A DNA stretch of 64,000 nt. Source: Anaerolineae bacterium (GTDB taxonomy: Bacteria > Chloroflexota > Anaerolineae > Anaerolineales > Anaerolineaceae). The stretch is from the NCBI GenBank assembly GCA_013178295.1, contig JABLWW010000013.1, forward strand, positions 1 through 64,000. Reading direction: 5' to 3'. Positions 1 to 8,226 of this stretch are shown piece by piece. Every line of letters begins with the position of its first letter. Position 1 is the stretch's first letter. The notes beneath the pieces are model-generated. The model was given only the letters and a program-made list of their open reading frames with translations. It searched no databases and was not told the origin of the DNA. A program made the translations under genes and the position numbers.

Positions 1-93
1 GGGGACGGGGCAAGCCCCTTCCCCCAGACCCCCTGCCCCAGATTCAGAAATTCAGAATCCAGCATCCAGTATATCAGAATCATGGCGAGCCCC

Positions 94-2028
94 CTACGGG
101 GATGTCCCAAGCGCGCAACGGAAGCCGTCGTTGCTGATGGTAACGGATGGCCCGAGCCTGAAGCGGCAGGCAGCCCGCACGTAGTCATCGTTGTGGTTCC
201 ACGAGCCGCCGCGCACCACACGATACCCCCCAGATGACGCTCCCGGCGGGTTCTCACGCGGCGATCTGCCGTAATAGTCTGCGTCATACCAGTCCGCCAC
301 CCACTCCCACACGTTCCCCGCCATGTCCAGCGCTCCATACGGACTCGCCCCCTCCGGGTAGCTCCCCACCGCTGACGTATCCCCTACACAGTAATTCCCA
401 GCATCATAATTCGCCAGGTCGCACGACGGCGCACCATCCCCCCACGGGTATTCCCGCCCGTCCGTCCCACGCGCCGCCTTTTCCCACTCCGCCTCGCTCG
501 GCAGCCGCCTCCCCGCCCAGCGGCAGTAGGCATCTGCCATGAACCAATCCACGTTGATCACCGGATAGTCGGCATAGCGGCTGTTACCGTAGTAGTCGCT
601 GCGCGTGGCAGATCCCCTGCTTTTCGGCTCGTCGCATGCCCCATCCTGCACGCATTTGGCATACATGGCATTCGTCACCTCCGTACGGTCAATCCAATAG
701 GCATCCAGATACACCCTGTGCACCGGGCGTTCATCGCTCTCACCCTCCTCCGACCCCATCGCAAATTCCCCCGCCGGCACATACACCAGCTCCATCCCGT
801 CTTTCTCCGCTATCATCGTCGAGCCCACCCCCAGCGTCGGCGTCGCTGTGGGGGTCATGGTCGGCGTCGCCGTCAGCGTGGGGGTTATGGTCAGCGTGGC
901 GGTGAATGTTGCCGTCGGCGTGGTTGTTGCTGTCGGTGCGGTGGCGGCAAACAACCCCAGCAGTGCCCGCCCGCTCAAAAAGCATATCCCCATCAACCCC
1001 ACCAGCCCCCCAGCCCCTAACGCCCACACCCAGCGCGCCAGCCCCCCACTCCCACCCCCGCCTGGCGCCGCCGGCGCCTTCAGGCGCTCTTCTGCCAGAT
1101 CGTCGCGCGTCTCCTCTTCCCCACCCAGCACGGGCGTCTTCTGCTCCGCTACCACCACAGGGCGCGGCATCGTCTCCGTTCTCTCCACTTCCTCACCGCG
1201 CAGCGCACGCTCCAGCGCAGACGCAAATTCCTCCATGCTCGCAAAGCGCTGGCTCACATCCCGCGCCAGCGCACGCTCCACCAGCGCCGCCCCAGCCGCA
1301 TTCAGCCCCTCCGCCTTCTGGCGCACATCCGGCAGCGGCTCGCTCAACTGCTTCAACAGCACCTCCCCCGGCGTCTTCCCCGTGTACGGCTTCTCCCCGC
1401 TCAACAGCTCATACAGCACCACCCCCAGCGCATACACATCCACCTGCGGCGTGATCTCTCCCTGCCACTGCTCCGGCGCCATGTACTCCGGCGTCCCTAC
1501 TCCCATCCCCGTGCTCGTCAGGTGAGTTGCCTCCGCATCTTCCAGCAGGCGCGCAATCCCAAAATCCGCCAGCTGCGGCTCACCGCTATCGCTCAATAAG
1601 ATATTGCCCGGCTTGACGTCGCGGTGCACCACACCCTTGCCGTGCGCATACCCCAGCGCACGCATCAGCGGCAGCAGCAGACGCCCGGCTTCCTCCAGCG
1701 TCATCTTGCGCCCCATCCTCTGCCGCAGCGTCCCACCTGCCAGATAGGGCATCACCAGATACGGCGAACCGTCATACTCGCCGTAGTCAATCACCGGGAT
1801 GATGTTGGGATGCGTCATCTGCGCCAGGGCAAAGGCTTCGCGCTCAAAGCGCTTGCGCACCTTTGCCATCACCTCGGCGCCAAACGCCGTGTGGCGGATA
1901 AACTTGAGCGCCACTTTGCGCCCCAGTTTGATCTCCTCCCCCAAATACACGCTTGCCATGCCCCCCTCGCCCAGCTTTGCGATAATGCGATACCGCCCGT
2001 CAATGACCGTACCGCTCAAATCTTCCAT
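94..2028 (-). CDS. Membrane Ser/Thr protein kinase with C-terminal FGE-sulfatase-like domain
   Basis: PknB-type kinase domain at about residues 10-270, with glycine loop GEGGMASVYLG, lysine in VALKF, catalytic HRDVKPGN, DFG and APEQW. A transmembrane segment follows near residue 335 (WALGAGGLVGLMGICFLSG), then a low-complexity Thr/Pro linker, then about 230 residues resembling formylglycine-generating enzyme/SUMF1 (starting LVYVPAGEFAMGS, with GRRLPSEAEWEKAAR, ending NDGFRCA). In the family the kinase is cytoplasmic and the FGE-like domain lies outside; here the latter may be a sensor or binding domain and not an active FGE. An in-frame TTG exists at 2043, but the ATG at 2028 follows GAGGGG at a good distance and is preferred. 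Substrate unknown. Confidence 0.9.
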   Translation of the reverse strand: MEDLSGTVIDGRYRIIAKLGEGGMASVYLGEEIKLGRKVALKFIRHTAFGAEVMAKVRKRFEREAFALAQMTHPNIIPVIDYGEYDGSPYLVMPYLAGGTLRQRMGRKMTLEEAGRLLLPLMRALGYAHGKGVVHRDVKPGNILLSDSGEPQLADFGIARLLEDAEATHLTSTGMGVGTPEYMAPEQWQGEITPQVDVYALGVVLYELLSGEKPYTGKTPGEVLLKQLSEPLPDVRQKAEGLNAAGAALVERALARDVSQRFASMEEFASALERALRGEEVERTETMPRPVVVAEQKTPVLGGEEETRDDLAEERLKAPAAPGGGGSGGLARWVWALGAGGLVGLMGICFLSGRALLGLFAATAPTATTTPTATFTATLTITPTLTATPTMTPTATPTLGVGSTMIAEKDGMELVYVPAGEFAMGSEEGESDERPVHRVYLDAYWIDRTEVTNAMYAKCVQDGACDEPKSRGSATRSDYYGNSRYADYPVINVDWFMADAYCRWAGRRLPSEAEWEKAARGTDGREYPWGDGAPSCDLANYDAGNYCVGDTSAVGSYPEGASPYGALDMAGNVWEWVADWYDADYYGRSPRENPPGASSGGYRVVRGGSWNHNDDYVRAACRFRLGPSVTISNDGFRCALGTSP

Positions 2029-2074
2029 GGCACAACCCCTCAAGTTTCAATATCTGTCTTGCCGCTTGTGCAAT

Positions 2075-2102
2075 ATTATACCTGTTTTCTTTTCGCAAGC
2101 AA
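2075..2102 (-). promoter_or_regulatory. Putative promoter of the kinase gene
   Basis: On the minus strand a perfect TATAAT (2075-2080) is preceded by TTGCTT (2097-2102) with a 16-bp spacer, about 45 bases before the ATG at 2028. The -35 matches consensus at only three positions, so this is a -10-driven prediction. Confidence 0.45.
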
Positions 2103-2293
2103 GCGCGCAGTGCAGCACAGAGCTTTTCCTTACGCCACGCTAAATTCTACCCCCCTCCCTTTGGGAGGGGCCGGGGGAGGGCAACCCCGCAACCCAACAC
2201 CATGCCGATGCGGGGACGATGGGGCAAGCCCCAGCCTACGACGCCGCGCGAGGCACGGGATGGAGTTAAGGGATTCACAGCGTGTGGGGCATA

Positions 2294-2326
2294 ACAAAAA
2301 AACGCAGAGGGGGTATCCCTCTGCGG
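2294..2326 (-). terminator. Intrinsic terminator of the hsp20 operon
   Basis: Read on the minus strand, the nine-base arms CGCAGAGGG and CCCTCTGCG (2303-2325) form a hairpin followed by a run of seven T. It sits about 40 bases after the stop of the last hsp20 gene. Confidence 0.8.
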
Positions 2327-2362
2327 CGTGTGCGGATATTGCCACAACGGCTGCGGCGCGGT

Positions 2363-2860
2363 TTACGACTTCTTGACCTGCACGCGCTTGACGTTTTCGA
2401 TTGCCTCGGGGCGTTTTGGGGCGGTGATGGTCAGCACGCCCTTGTCGAAGCGGGCTTCCACCTTGTCCTCGTCAATCTCCATGCGCAGCGGAATATCACG
2501 ATGGAAGGAGCCAAACGAGCGTTCCACATGGTAGTAGTTGCGCCCTTTCTCGGTCTTTTGGGCTTCTTTCTTGCCGCTGATGGAGATGACGTTGTTGGAG
2601 ACGCTGACCTCGATGTCCTTATCATCAATGCCGGGCAAATCGGCGGTGATGGTGAATTCTTTATCGGTCTCGCTGATGTCAATCTGCGGCATGAACTCGC
2701 CCTCGCTCTGCCACAGGCTCTCGAACGGCGCCAAACTGAAGGGGTTGGCGTAGAATTCGTCAAAGAGGCGGTTCATTTCACGGCGCAGCGTCAGGAATGG
2801 GTCGCTTTCGCGGCGCACCGCCAGGCTTTTACCACGGTTCCAAGGAAGCAGCGCTTTCAT
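2363..2860 (-). CDS. Hsp20/alpha-crystallin small heat-shock protein (third in operon)
   Basis: 165 residues with the alpha-crystallin fold: N-terminal FLTLRREMNRLFDEF, core ADLPGIDDKDIEVSVSNNVISISG, VERSFGSFHRDIPL, and end motif GVLTITAPKRP. The protein should be an ATP-independent holdase that oligomerises and binds unfolding proteins in the cytoplasm. The ribosome site GAAAGGAGGTGACACATC is excellent. It is the last of three tandem hsp20 genes, with a 47-base gap to the preceding one and a terminator behind it. A strongly basic tail (RVQVKKS) ends the protein. Confidence 0.95.
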   Translation of the reverse strand: MKALLPWNRGKSLAVRRESDPFLTLRREMNRLFDEFYANPFSLAPFESLWQSEGEFMPQIDISETDKEFTITADLPGIDDKDIEVSVSNNVISISGKKEAQKTEKGRNYYHVERSFGSFHRDIPLRMEIDEDKVEARFDKGVLTITAPKRPEAIENVKRVQVKKS

Positions 2861-2907
2861 GATGTGTCACCTCCTTTCAGAAAGTTTCTGTTCTCCGCGT
2901 GTTTTGA

Positions 2908-3312
2908 TTATCCTTTTTTGACCGTGATCTTGCGTGCAATCGCCGGGCCGACCTTGGGCAGTTTGAGGCTGAGCACGCCGTCTTTGACGCTGGCTTCAAT
3001 TTTCTCGCGGTCAATCTCATTGGAAAGCACAAACTTGCGCTCATAATCGCCCACGCCGTACTCAAGATACACCGGGCGGTATCCCTGCGGGGCTACAGCA
3101 TCCACTTCACCGCGGATGGTGAGGACGTTCTTATCCAGGGTGATATCCACCGAATTCTCGTTGACGCCCGGCATGTCGGCGGCAACATAGACGCTGTCAT
3201 CGGTTTCGTAGATATCCGCCAGCGGGACAAACAGGCTGCGGTCGCGGGCGCGCTCCTGACCCTCGGCGGGGGCAATTTCTTGTTTTTTCTTGACCTCAAT
3301 TTCCTTGCTCAT
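2908..3312 (-). CDS. Hsp20/alpha-crystallin small heat-shock protein (second in operon)
   Basis: 134 residues. The alpha-crystallin core is clear: FVPLADIYETDDSVYVAADM, PGVNENSVDITLDKNVLTI, then DYERKFVLSNEIDREKIEAS and VKDGVLSLKLPK. The N-terminal arm is short and charged (MSKEIEVKKKQEIAPAEGQE), unlike its neighbours, so it may form different oligomers. Ribosome site GGAGGTGTGCG precedes the ATG. It lies between two other hsp20 genes in one transcription unit. Confidence 0.95.
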   Translation of the reverse strand: MSKEIEVKKKQEIAPAEGQERARDRSLFVPLADIYETDDSVYVAADMPGVNENSVDITLDKNVLTIRGEVDAVAPQGYRPVYLEYGVGDYERKFVLSNEIDREKIEASVKDGVLSLKLPKVGPAIARKITVKKG

Positions 3313-3348
3313 CGCACACCTCCTGAACAGATGGTTTAATGGTTGAGA

Positions 3349-3786
3349 TTATGCGCTTTTGACGGTGATCTTGCGCGGTTTGTCGGCTTCGGCGCGCGGC
3401 AGTGTGATGCGCAGTACACCTTCCTCCATCACGGCTTCGACCTTGTCGGCATCCACCGGATAGGGCAGCGAAATGGTGCGGCTGAAGCTGCCACATTCGC
3501 GCTCCTGGCGGTGATATTTGCCGTTTCCGGCGGGTTCCGCCGTTTCGCGCTTGCCGCTGATGGTAAGGGTGTCGTTGACCACCGAGATATCCAGGTCATC
3601 CATTTTGACGCCGGGCAGCTCCGCGGTGACCACCTGACCCTCCTCGTTCGCCCAAACGTTGACCGCTGGGAAGCAGGGCGCCGGACGCATCCACCCCGGC
3701 GAAAAGGCGTTGAAGAGGCGGTTCATCTCGCGCTGCAAGCGCTCCATCTCACTCCAAACAGACGGGGTATACAATCGATCAAACAT
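3349..3786 (-). CDS. Hsp20/alpha-crystallin small heat-shock protein (first in operon)
   Basis: 145 residues. N-terminal MERLQREMNRLFNAFSP is typical of class A bacterial sHsps; the core contains TAELPGVKMDDLDISVVND, then RQERECGSFSRTISLPYPVD and GVLRITLPRAEADKPRKI. Ribosome site GAAAGGAGG lies nine bases before the ATG. It heads the three-gene operon and is divergent from the dehydrogenase at 3952. No CIRCE-type element was found in the shared upstream region. Confidence 0.95.
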   Translation of the reverse strand: MFDRLYTPSVWSEMERLQREMNRLFNAFSPGWMRPAPCFPAVNVWANEEGQVVTAELPGVKMDDLDISVVNDTLTISGKRETAEPAGNGKYHRQERECGSFSRTISLPYPVDADKVEAVMEEGVLRITLPRAEADKPRKITVKSA

Positions 3787-3951
3787 AGTTTAACGCCTCC
3801 TTTCTTAATAAACCTGTTGTTTTTTCAGCCTGGATGATAGGCAAAAAGCGTTAAAAAATCATCAGAGAAAGGTTATAGAAAGATAAGAAAAGCGCGCCGT
3901 CGCAACATTTTTGCCACTTAAGGTACAATGAAACAAAAACAGGAGGAAGGG

Positions 3952-5229
3952 ATGCAATACGAAACGGCATTTCTTATGGATACCTCAAGCATCAAGTTCG
4001 GTGCCGGGGCAACGCGCGAGGTGGGGTTCGATATGAAGTCGCTGGGGGCACGGCGGGTGATGGTGCTGGTGGATCCCAACCTGGTGCACAGCCAAACCTG
4101 CGCCACGGTGATGCAAGCGCTGAAGGACGAGGGGATTGATGCGGTGCTCTACAGCGCAGTGCGCATCGAACCCAGCGATGCATCCTTCAAGGAAGCGATC
4201 CGCTTTGCCAGCGACGGCAAATTTGACGGCTATGTGGCGGTGGGGGGCGGCTCGACGATGGACACCGCCAAAGCCGCCAATCTATATGCCACCTACCCGG
4301 CGGATTTTTTGACCTACGTCAACGCGCCGATCGGCAAGGGGCAGCCGCCGCCGGGCAGGCTGCAGCCGATGATCGCCATCCCCACCACCGCTGGGACGGG
4401 GAGCGAAACGACCGGCACCGCCATCTGCGACCTGCTGGATATGCACGTCAAAACCGGGATTGCGCACCGCTTTTTGCGTCCGCAGTTGGGGATCATTGAC
4501 CCGGAGAACACACGCAGCCTGCCGCGCATGGTGGCGGCGTGCAGCGGGCTGGATGTGCTGTGTCATGCACTGGAATCGCTGTTGGCGCTGCCCTACAACC
4601 AGCGTCCCGCGCCCGAGACCCCCGCCCAGCGTCCGGCGTATCAGGGGGCTAACCCCATCAGCCACATTTGGGCTTCAAAGGCGATCGAAATCTGCACCAA
4701 ATTTCTGCCGCGCGTGCTGGAAGACCCCAACGACGACGAAGCGCGCGGGCAAATGCTGCTGGCGGCTTCGTTTGCGGGGATCGGTTTTGGCAACGCGGGG
4801 GTCACGCTGCCGCATGGGATGTCGTATCCCATCTCGGGCAAGGTGCGCAATTACTACCCGCCCGATTATCCGCACGATCACCCCATGGTGCCGCACGGGA
4901 TGTCGGTGATCCTCGGCGCTCCGGCGGCGTTCCGCTTCACAGCGCCCAGCAACCCGCGGCTGCACCTCTACGCCGCCAGTTTGATGGGCGTGGACACCCG
5001 CGGGGCAAGGGATGAAGACGCCGGAGACCTGCTGGCAGGAGCGGTGATCGAGATGATGAAAAAGACAGGGATGCCCAACGGGCTGAAAGCCGTCGGATTT
5101 GGCATGGAAGATATCGAAGACCTGGTGGCGGGCGCCCTGCCGCAGCACCGCGTGCTCAAACTTTCGCCGCGCGCGGTGAGCGCCGAAGACCTGACACGAT
5201 TGTTTATGGAGACGATGACCCTTTGGTAA
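3952..5229 (+). CDS. Iron-containing alcohol dehydrogenase, hydroxyacid-oxoacid transhydrogenase type
   Basis: About 425 residues of group III (iron) alcohol dehydrogenase fold: nucleotide motif VGGGSTMDTAKAANLYATYP, IPTTAGTGSETTGTAICD, and metal-site histidines in HALESLLALPYNQ, TLPHGMSYPISG and PHGMSVILGAPAAF. The opening (SSIKFGAGATREVGFDMKSLGA) and end resemble ADHFE1/HOT, which couples 4-hydroxybutyrate oxidation to 2-oxoglutarate reduction without free NAD. That substrate is an inference; other iron ADHs remain possible. The ATG at 3952 directly behind AGGAGGAAGG is preferred over the ATG at 3928, which has no ribosome site. Confidence 0.85.
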   Translation: MQYETAFLMDTSSIKFGAGATREVGFDMKSLGARRVMVLVDPNLVHSQTCATVMQALKDEGIDAVLYSAVRIEPSDASFKEAIRFASDGKFDGYVAVGGGSTMDTAKAANLYATYPADFLTYVNAPIGKGQPPPGRLQPMIAIPTTAGTGSETTGTAICDLLDMHVKTGIAHRFLRPQLGIIDPENTRSLPRMVAACSGLDVLCHALESLLALPYNQRPAPETPAQRPAYQGANPISHIWASKAIEICTKFLPRVLEDPNDDEARGQMLLAASFAGIGFGNAGVTLPHGMSYPISGKVRNYYPPDYPHDHPMVPHGMSVILGAPAAFRFTAPSNPRLHLYAASLMGVDTRGARDEDAGDLLAGAVIEMMKKTGMPNGLKAVGFGMEDIEDLVAGALPQHRVLKLSPRAVSAEDLTRLFMETMTLW

Positions 5230-5247
5230 TCGGTCTGTGCAACAATC

Positions 5248-6093
5248 TCATTCCTGCAACGGGTCTTCAAACTCGGGCGAGTACCACACTTCCTCTTCAA
5301 CCAGGTTGTGCTCCTGCTGGTCTTTGGGGGTGAGGGGGTCGTCCATACGCACCTGCATGACAATGCCGGCAGTGCGGACGCCGTTTTCGGTTACGACGCG
5401 GCGCACCTTATAGCGCAAAAAGTATTTCTGCACATCCTCGTTCTTCATCACATCTTTGACCGTGCGCACGCTGACGGAGGCTTTGCGGGCAAGCTCGCCC
5501 ATTTCGGTTTCCACCGTGTTGCGCAGCTGCCCGGTCATGGGGTTCCAATAGCACATCGAGCGGGCAGCCATGATGACTGCCATGGCAGAGTGCCCCAGAA
5601 TGGGCAGCCAGTTGAAAAAGAAATACTGTGTTACCAGAAGGGTGCGGTCGGGCTGAATGATGGCGGCGCGTTTGCTGCCGTAAGCGCGCTGCAACATCAC
5701 CTTGCGGCTGCGCGGTTCGGGTTTGCTTTCCTCTGCCAATGCCGACGGCGCGGGCGGCGGGGCAGATGGGGCTGCCGGGCGCTGATCGGCAGCCGGGCGG
5801 TAGTAGGCATTGACCACCTGCACCTCAAGCGTCAAGGTGGCGTTGAGCATGCCTTCGAGGATGTGGGTGATGCGGCTTTTGAGGCGGTCGTTGACCCAAT
5901 CACGTGCATAGGGGCTGACGGCGCCGACATAAAAAACACCGTCGCGGTAATCCAACGGCTGGAGCGGCTGTACCCAGTTTTCAAAATCAACCCGCGACAT
6001 TTCCATGCGCAACTGGCTGAGCACCATCTGCCATGCCTGATGAACATTGTCCGGCGATGCGATCAGAAATGTTGAGGGTACAGTTGACTCCAT
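5248..6093 (-). CDS. DnaA N-terminal-domain-like protein with C-terminal winged-helix-like region
   Basis: 281 residues. Residues about 18-105 follow the DnaA domain I pattern: AWQMVLSQLRMEMSRVDFEN, then WVQPLQPLDYRDGVFYVGAV and SPYARDWVNDRLKSRITHIL. There is no AAA+ ATPase domain and no DnaA domain IV. A proline/alanine-rich linker (about 115-130) leads to a region like replication-initiator helix-turn-helix domains (MGELARKASVSVRTVKDVM). In DnaA, domain I binds helicase and partner proteins, so this may be an initiator or regulator of a plasmid-like replicon. It is the last gene of a minus-strand cluster, 28 bases after the antirepressor-like gene. The call rests on pattern recognition. Confidence 0.6.
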   Translation of the reverse strand: MESTVPSTFLIASPDNVHQAWQMVLSQLRMEMSRVDFENWVQPLQPLDYRDGVFYVGAVSPYARDWVNDRLKSRITHILEGMLNATLTLEVQVVNAYYRPAADQRPAAPSAPPPAPSALAEESKPEPRSRKVMLQRAYGSKRAAIIQPDRTLLVTQYFFFNWLPILGHSAMAVIMAARSMCYWNPMTGQLRNTVETEMGELARKASVSVRTVKDVMKNEDVQKYFLRYKVRRVVTENGVRTAGIVMQVRMDDPLTPKDQQEHNLVEEEVWYSPEFEDPLQE

Positions 6094-6121
6094 CTGGGTT
6101 CCATTTTCAACGCGACAAGGG

Positions 6122-6976
6122 CTACTTCCTGTCTGCGACAGTAAGGGCTTTCACCTGACGTTCAAGAAACTCAACCACCTGGGGGAAGTCCTCCTGACGG
6201 ATGTCCTCCGAGCGGCTGACGCCGGTCAGGCGGGTGATATCCATGTAGATGCCGGGGTAGGGTTTGGCAACGCCGCGCTCCTGTAGCAGCGTGCCCAATG
6301 TGGCAACCAGGATGCGCAGCTGACCAAGCTGCTCAGGGGTCAGGCGCGCTTTGGGGACGGCAACCGCTTCGAGACGTGCCACCTGCTGGCGCAGCTCGCT
6401 GAAGGCTGTGCGGATTTGCTGCACTTTTTCTTCATGTGCCTGACGGATTTCAGCCAGCTGCGCCTCCACTTTTTTTGCAATGGCTTCCTCATAAGACTCC
6501 TGCTCAACAACCATGCGGGCAATGGCTTGACGCATGAATTCGATCTCGCCGCGCTCGCTGATGCCAAAATGCTCCGCCAACACCGCCTGCCCCTCTTCCA
6601 TGAAGGCCTTGAGCAGGGAACGCGCCTGATCGTCCTTGACACGCTCCAGTTCAACGCCCATCAGAAAAGCGGGCACCGACCAGCACATCAGACACAGGGT
6701 CGGCTGTGCCCCGCCGGGGGTGGACATGAGGATCATGGCGGTATAGGGGGCAAAGAAACCCTGCTGACGCATCAGCCGTTTGCGCTGCGAGCGCTGCTCA
6801 AGACCAAATGCCTCGCACAGCGAACGGACGGAAACGTATCCTTTGCCATCTTTGAGGTCGGCGGTGGCAATTTCTTTGCCTCTAAAGAGAATTTTTCGTT
6901 CACGCTGGGGAGAAAAAACAGCTGGTTGATAAGACATGATGGGGTTTTTGCTTCCTTTCCGGGTGGGTGGGGTCAT
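6122..6976 (-). CDS. Phage antirepressor-like protein (P22_AR_N type) with coiled coil
   Basis: 284 residues. N-terminal part (about 25-140) resembles the P22 antirepressor N-terminal domain: GYVSVRSLCEAFGLEQRSQR, MILMSTPGGAQPTLCLMCWS, VPAFLMGVELERVKD. A long charged coiled coil follows (about 165-220), then a C-terminal domain (LTPEQLGQLRILVATLGTLL). In phages such proteins bind and disable repressors; in plasmid-like elements they may act as regulators. The ATG at 6976 sits behind GGGGAGGTCATC, a strong site, so it is chosen over the inner ATG. The start lies 16 bases from the DnaA-box cluster. Confidence 0.65.
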   Translation of the reverse strand: MTPPTRKGSKNPIMSYQPAVFSPQRERKILFRGKEIATADLKDGKGYVSVRSLCEAFGLEQRSQRKRLMRQQGFFAPYTAMILMSTPGGAQPTLCLMCWSVPAFLMGVELERVKDDQARSLLKAFMEEGQAVLAEHFGISERGEIEFMRQAIARMVVEQESYEEAIAKKVEAQLAEIRQAHEEKVQQIRTAFSELRQQVARLEAVAVPKARLTPEQLGQLRILVATLGTLLQERGVAKPYPGIYMDITRLTGVSRSEDIRQEDFPQVVEFLERQVKALTVADRK

Positions 6977-6991
6977 GATGACCTCCCCTTT

Positions 6992-7022
6992 TTATCCACA
7001 GGTTATCTACAGGTTTTCCACA
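6992..7022 (+). promoter_or_regulatory. Three tandem DnaA boxes
   Basis: TTATCCACA (6992-7000, the exact classical DnaA box), TTATCTACA (7003-7011) and TTTTCCACA (7014-7022) stand in the same orientation at exactly 11-bp spacing, about one helical turn. They lie directly beside the AT-rich repeat at 7026-7076 and between replication-type genes. Best read as initiator-binding sites of an origin, or as DnaA control of the antirepressor-like gene. Confidence 0.7.
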
Positions 7023-7025
7023 GAC

Positions 7026-7076
7026 AAAAATTTTTTCTTCCGTAAAATATGGGCTTTTTTGGAAGAAAAAATTTTT
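7026..7076. repeat. AT-rich perfect inverted repeat, candidate unwinding element
   Basis: Arms 7026-7041 (AAAAATTTTTTCTTCC) and 7061-7076 are perfect reverse complements of 16 bases around a 19-base spacer. The right arm touches the stop of the gene at 7076. Its AT content and position next to phased DnaA boxes suggest a duplex-unwinding element; a bidirectional terminator is the alternative. Confidence 0.55.
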
Positions 7077-7405
7077 CATTCTCTACCGATCATCCGATCA
7101 ACCAGGTCGGCAAGGTTTTCCTGGTTCTTTCCATTGGTGATGTATTCAAGACGGGCTGAACAGACACGGGCAAGGATACCGGCAGTCTCGCCAAGTGAGA
7201 CTTTGCGGCGCAAGAGGCTGGAAAAGCGCTCCTGCCACTGCTCCAGCTCGTGAATTTCCCCTTGCGAGAGGGTCAATCCAATTTTGCGGCGCGGCACCGG
7301 CGCTGGAGGGCGTCCCGGCGTGCGGGTTTTGACCTCTCCCGAAGGGCGGCGTGCTTCATAGAGCTGCACCCAGGCAGGCTTTGCGGAAGATGGGTTGGGT
7401 GTCAT
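7076..7405 (-). CDS. Small basic protein of unknown function in the replicon module
   Basis: 109 residues, not recognised. The N-terminal half is Pro/Arg/Lys-rich and likely disordered (RTPGRPPAPVPRRKIGLTLS). The C-terminal half is helical and charged (EIHELEQWQERFSSLLRRKV), possibly a DNA- or partner-binding module. Its ATG overlaps the stop of the upstream ATPase gene (ATGA type), so the two are probably translated together and may form one complex. Confidence 0.6.
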   Translation of the reverse strand: MTPNPSSAKPAWVQLYEARRPSGEVKTRTPGRPPAPVPRRKIGLTLSQGEIHELEQWQERFSSLLRRKVSLGETAGILARVCSARLEYITNGKNQENLADLVDRMIGRE

Positions 7406-8226
7406 GTTTGCAATACCTCTTCGACAACTTGACGGGTGATCATGGTTTCATCGCTCTGCAGCAGATAGTCGGTGGCTTGGGCACACAGACGGATGATTTC
7501 CCGCGGGACGCCGCGCGAATGTTCAAAAAGAAGTTCAAAAGCATCGTCATCAATCAGGGGTTCGTTTCGCCCGGCGACCTGCAGACGGAAGAGCACCATC
7601 TGCAAGGCGCTGGCAAGGGTGAGCGGCGGTAGCACCAGCCGCACAAAGACACGGGCATTGACGGCTTTATTGGTGGCAAAAAGGGCTTCCATTTCCAGCT
7701 GCCCAAAGGCGAGGATTTGCACCACCTTGGCATCGTAATCAAAGTTGTAGAGGCGGTGAATGACCTCCAGCGCCTCGCTTTCCATCAGCTGGGCATCATC
7801 CAGAAGAACAACCACGTTGCGCCCGGCGGTGAAGGCATCCGCCATGGCTTTTTCCAATCCTTCCATCTGGCGCTGAAAGCTGCGTTGCGGTCCAACGCCC
7901 AGGGAGGAAGAAATTTGACGGGCAGCGTCCATTGCCGATTTAAAGGCAGCAGTGTGAATGTAACACATATCAATGCCCTGCTCGTTGGCGTAAATATCAT
8001 ACAGCCGCCGGGCAAGCGAACTTTTCCCCATTCCCATATCCCCATTGATCAGCGCCAGCCCGCGCCGTCTGGAGATGACATTCTGCGCCTGACGATACAC
8101 CGCCAAGTGCTCAGGACCAAGATACAAATAGCGCGGGTCTGCGGACAGCTTGAAAGGATCCTCTTTTAAGCCAAAGCGGTCAAGCCGTGCCTGCCGCCAT
8201 TCCTGATTGCTGAGACGATCATACAT
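7402..8226 (-). CDS. ExeA/TniB-like AAA ATPase
   Basis: 274 residues. Opening FGLKEDPFKLSADPRYLYLG is typical of the ExeA/GspA-like AAA family. Walker A GDMGMGKSS, Walker B VVVLLDDAQ, and a C-terminal AAA lid (DAFELLFEHSRGVPREIIRL). Such ATPases serve in transposition (TniB), type II secretion (ExeA) or DNA loading; beside ParA/ParB and DnaA boxes a DNA-maintenance role is more likely than secretion. Ribosome site AAGGAGGAATAAT precedes the ATG. First gene of the leftward cluster, divergent from parA. Confidence 0.75.
   Translation of the reverse strand: MYDRLSNQEWRQARLDRFGLKEDPFKLSADPRYLYLGPEHLAVYRQAQNVISRRRGLALINGDMGMGKSSLARRLYDIYANEQGIDMCYIHTAAFKSAMDAARQISSSLGVGPQRSFQRQMEGLEKAMADAFTAGRNVVVLLDDAQLMESEALEVIHRLYNFDYDAKVVQILAFGQLEMEALFATNKAVNARVFVRLVLPPLTLASALQMVLFRLQVAGRNEPLIDDDAFELLFEHSRGVPREIIRLCAQATDYLLQSDETMITRQVVEEVLQT

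Larger units (their letters stand above)
2029..2362. other. Intergenic stretch between kinase and hsp20 operon
   Basis: No convincing gene. It holds the kinase promoter (2075-2102), a GC-rich patch with a GGGGCAAGCCCC-type inverted repeat near 2223-2235 (a similar patch occurs at bases 7-18), and the terminator of the hsp20 operon (2294-2326). Short open frames here lack ribosome sites and are G-run artefacts. Confidence 0.6.

Noticed and set aside
2130-2347. Short minus-strand open frames before the hsp20 operon end
   Set aside because: Overlap the terminator, lack ribosome sites, and are built of GC-rich low-complexity sequence.
6992-7022. DnaA boxes as the main chromosomal oriC
   Set aside because: No dnaA, dnaN, gyrB or rpmH nearby; partition genes are of plasmid type.
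7026-7076. AT-rich inverted repeat as an ordinary terminator
   Set aside because: Stem is almost all A/T and the loop is long; position beside DnaA boxes fits an unwinding element better, though not proven.
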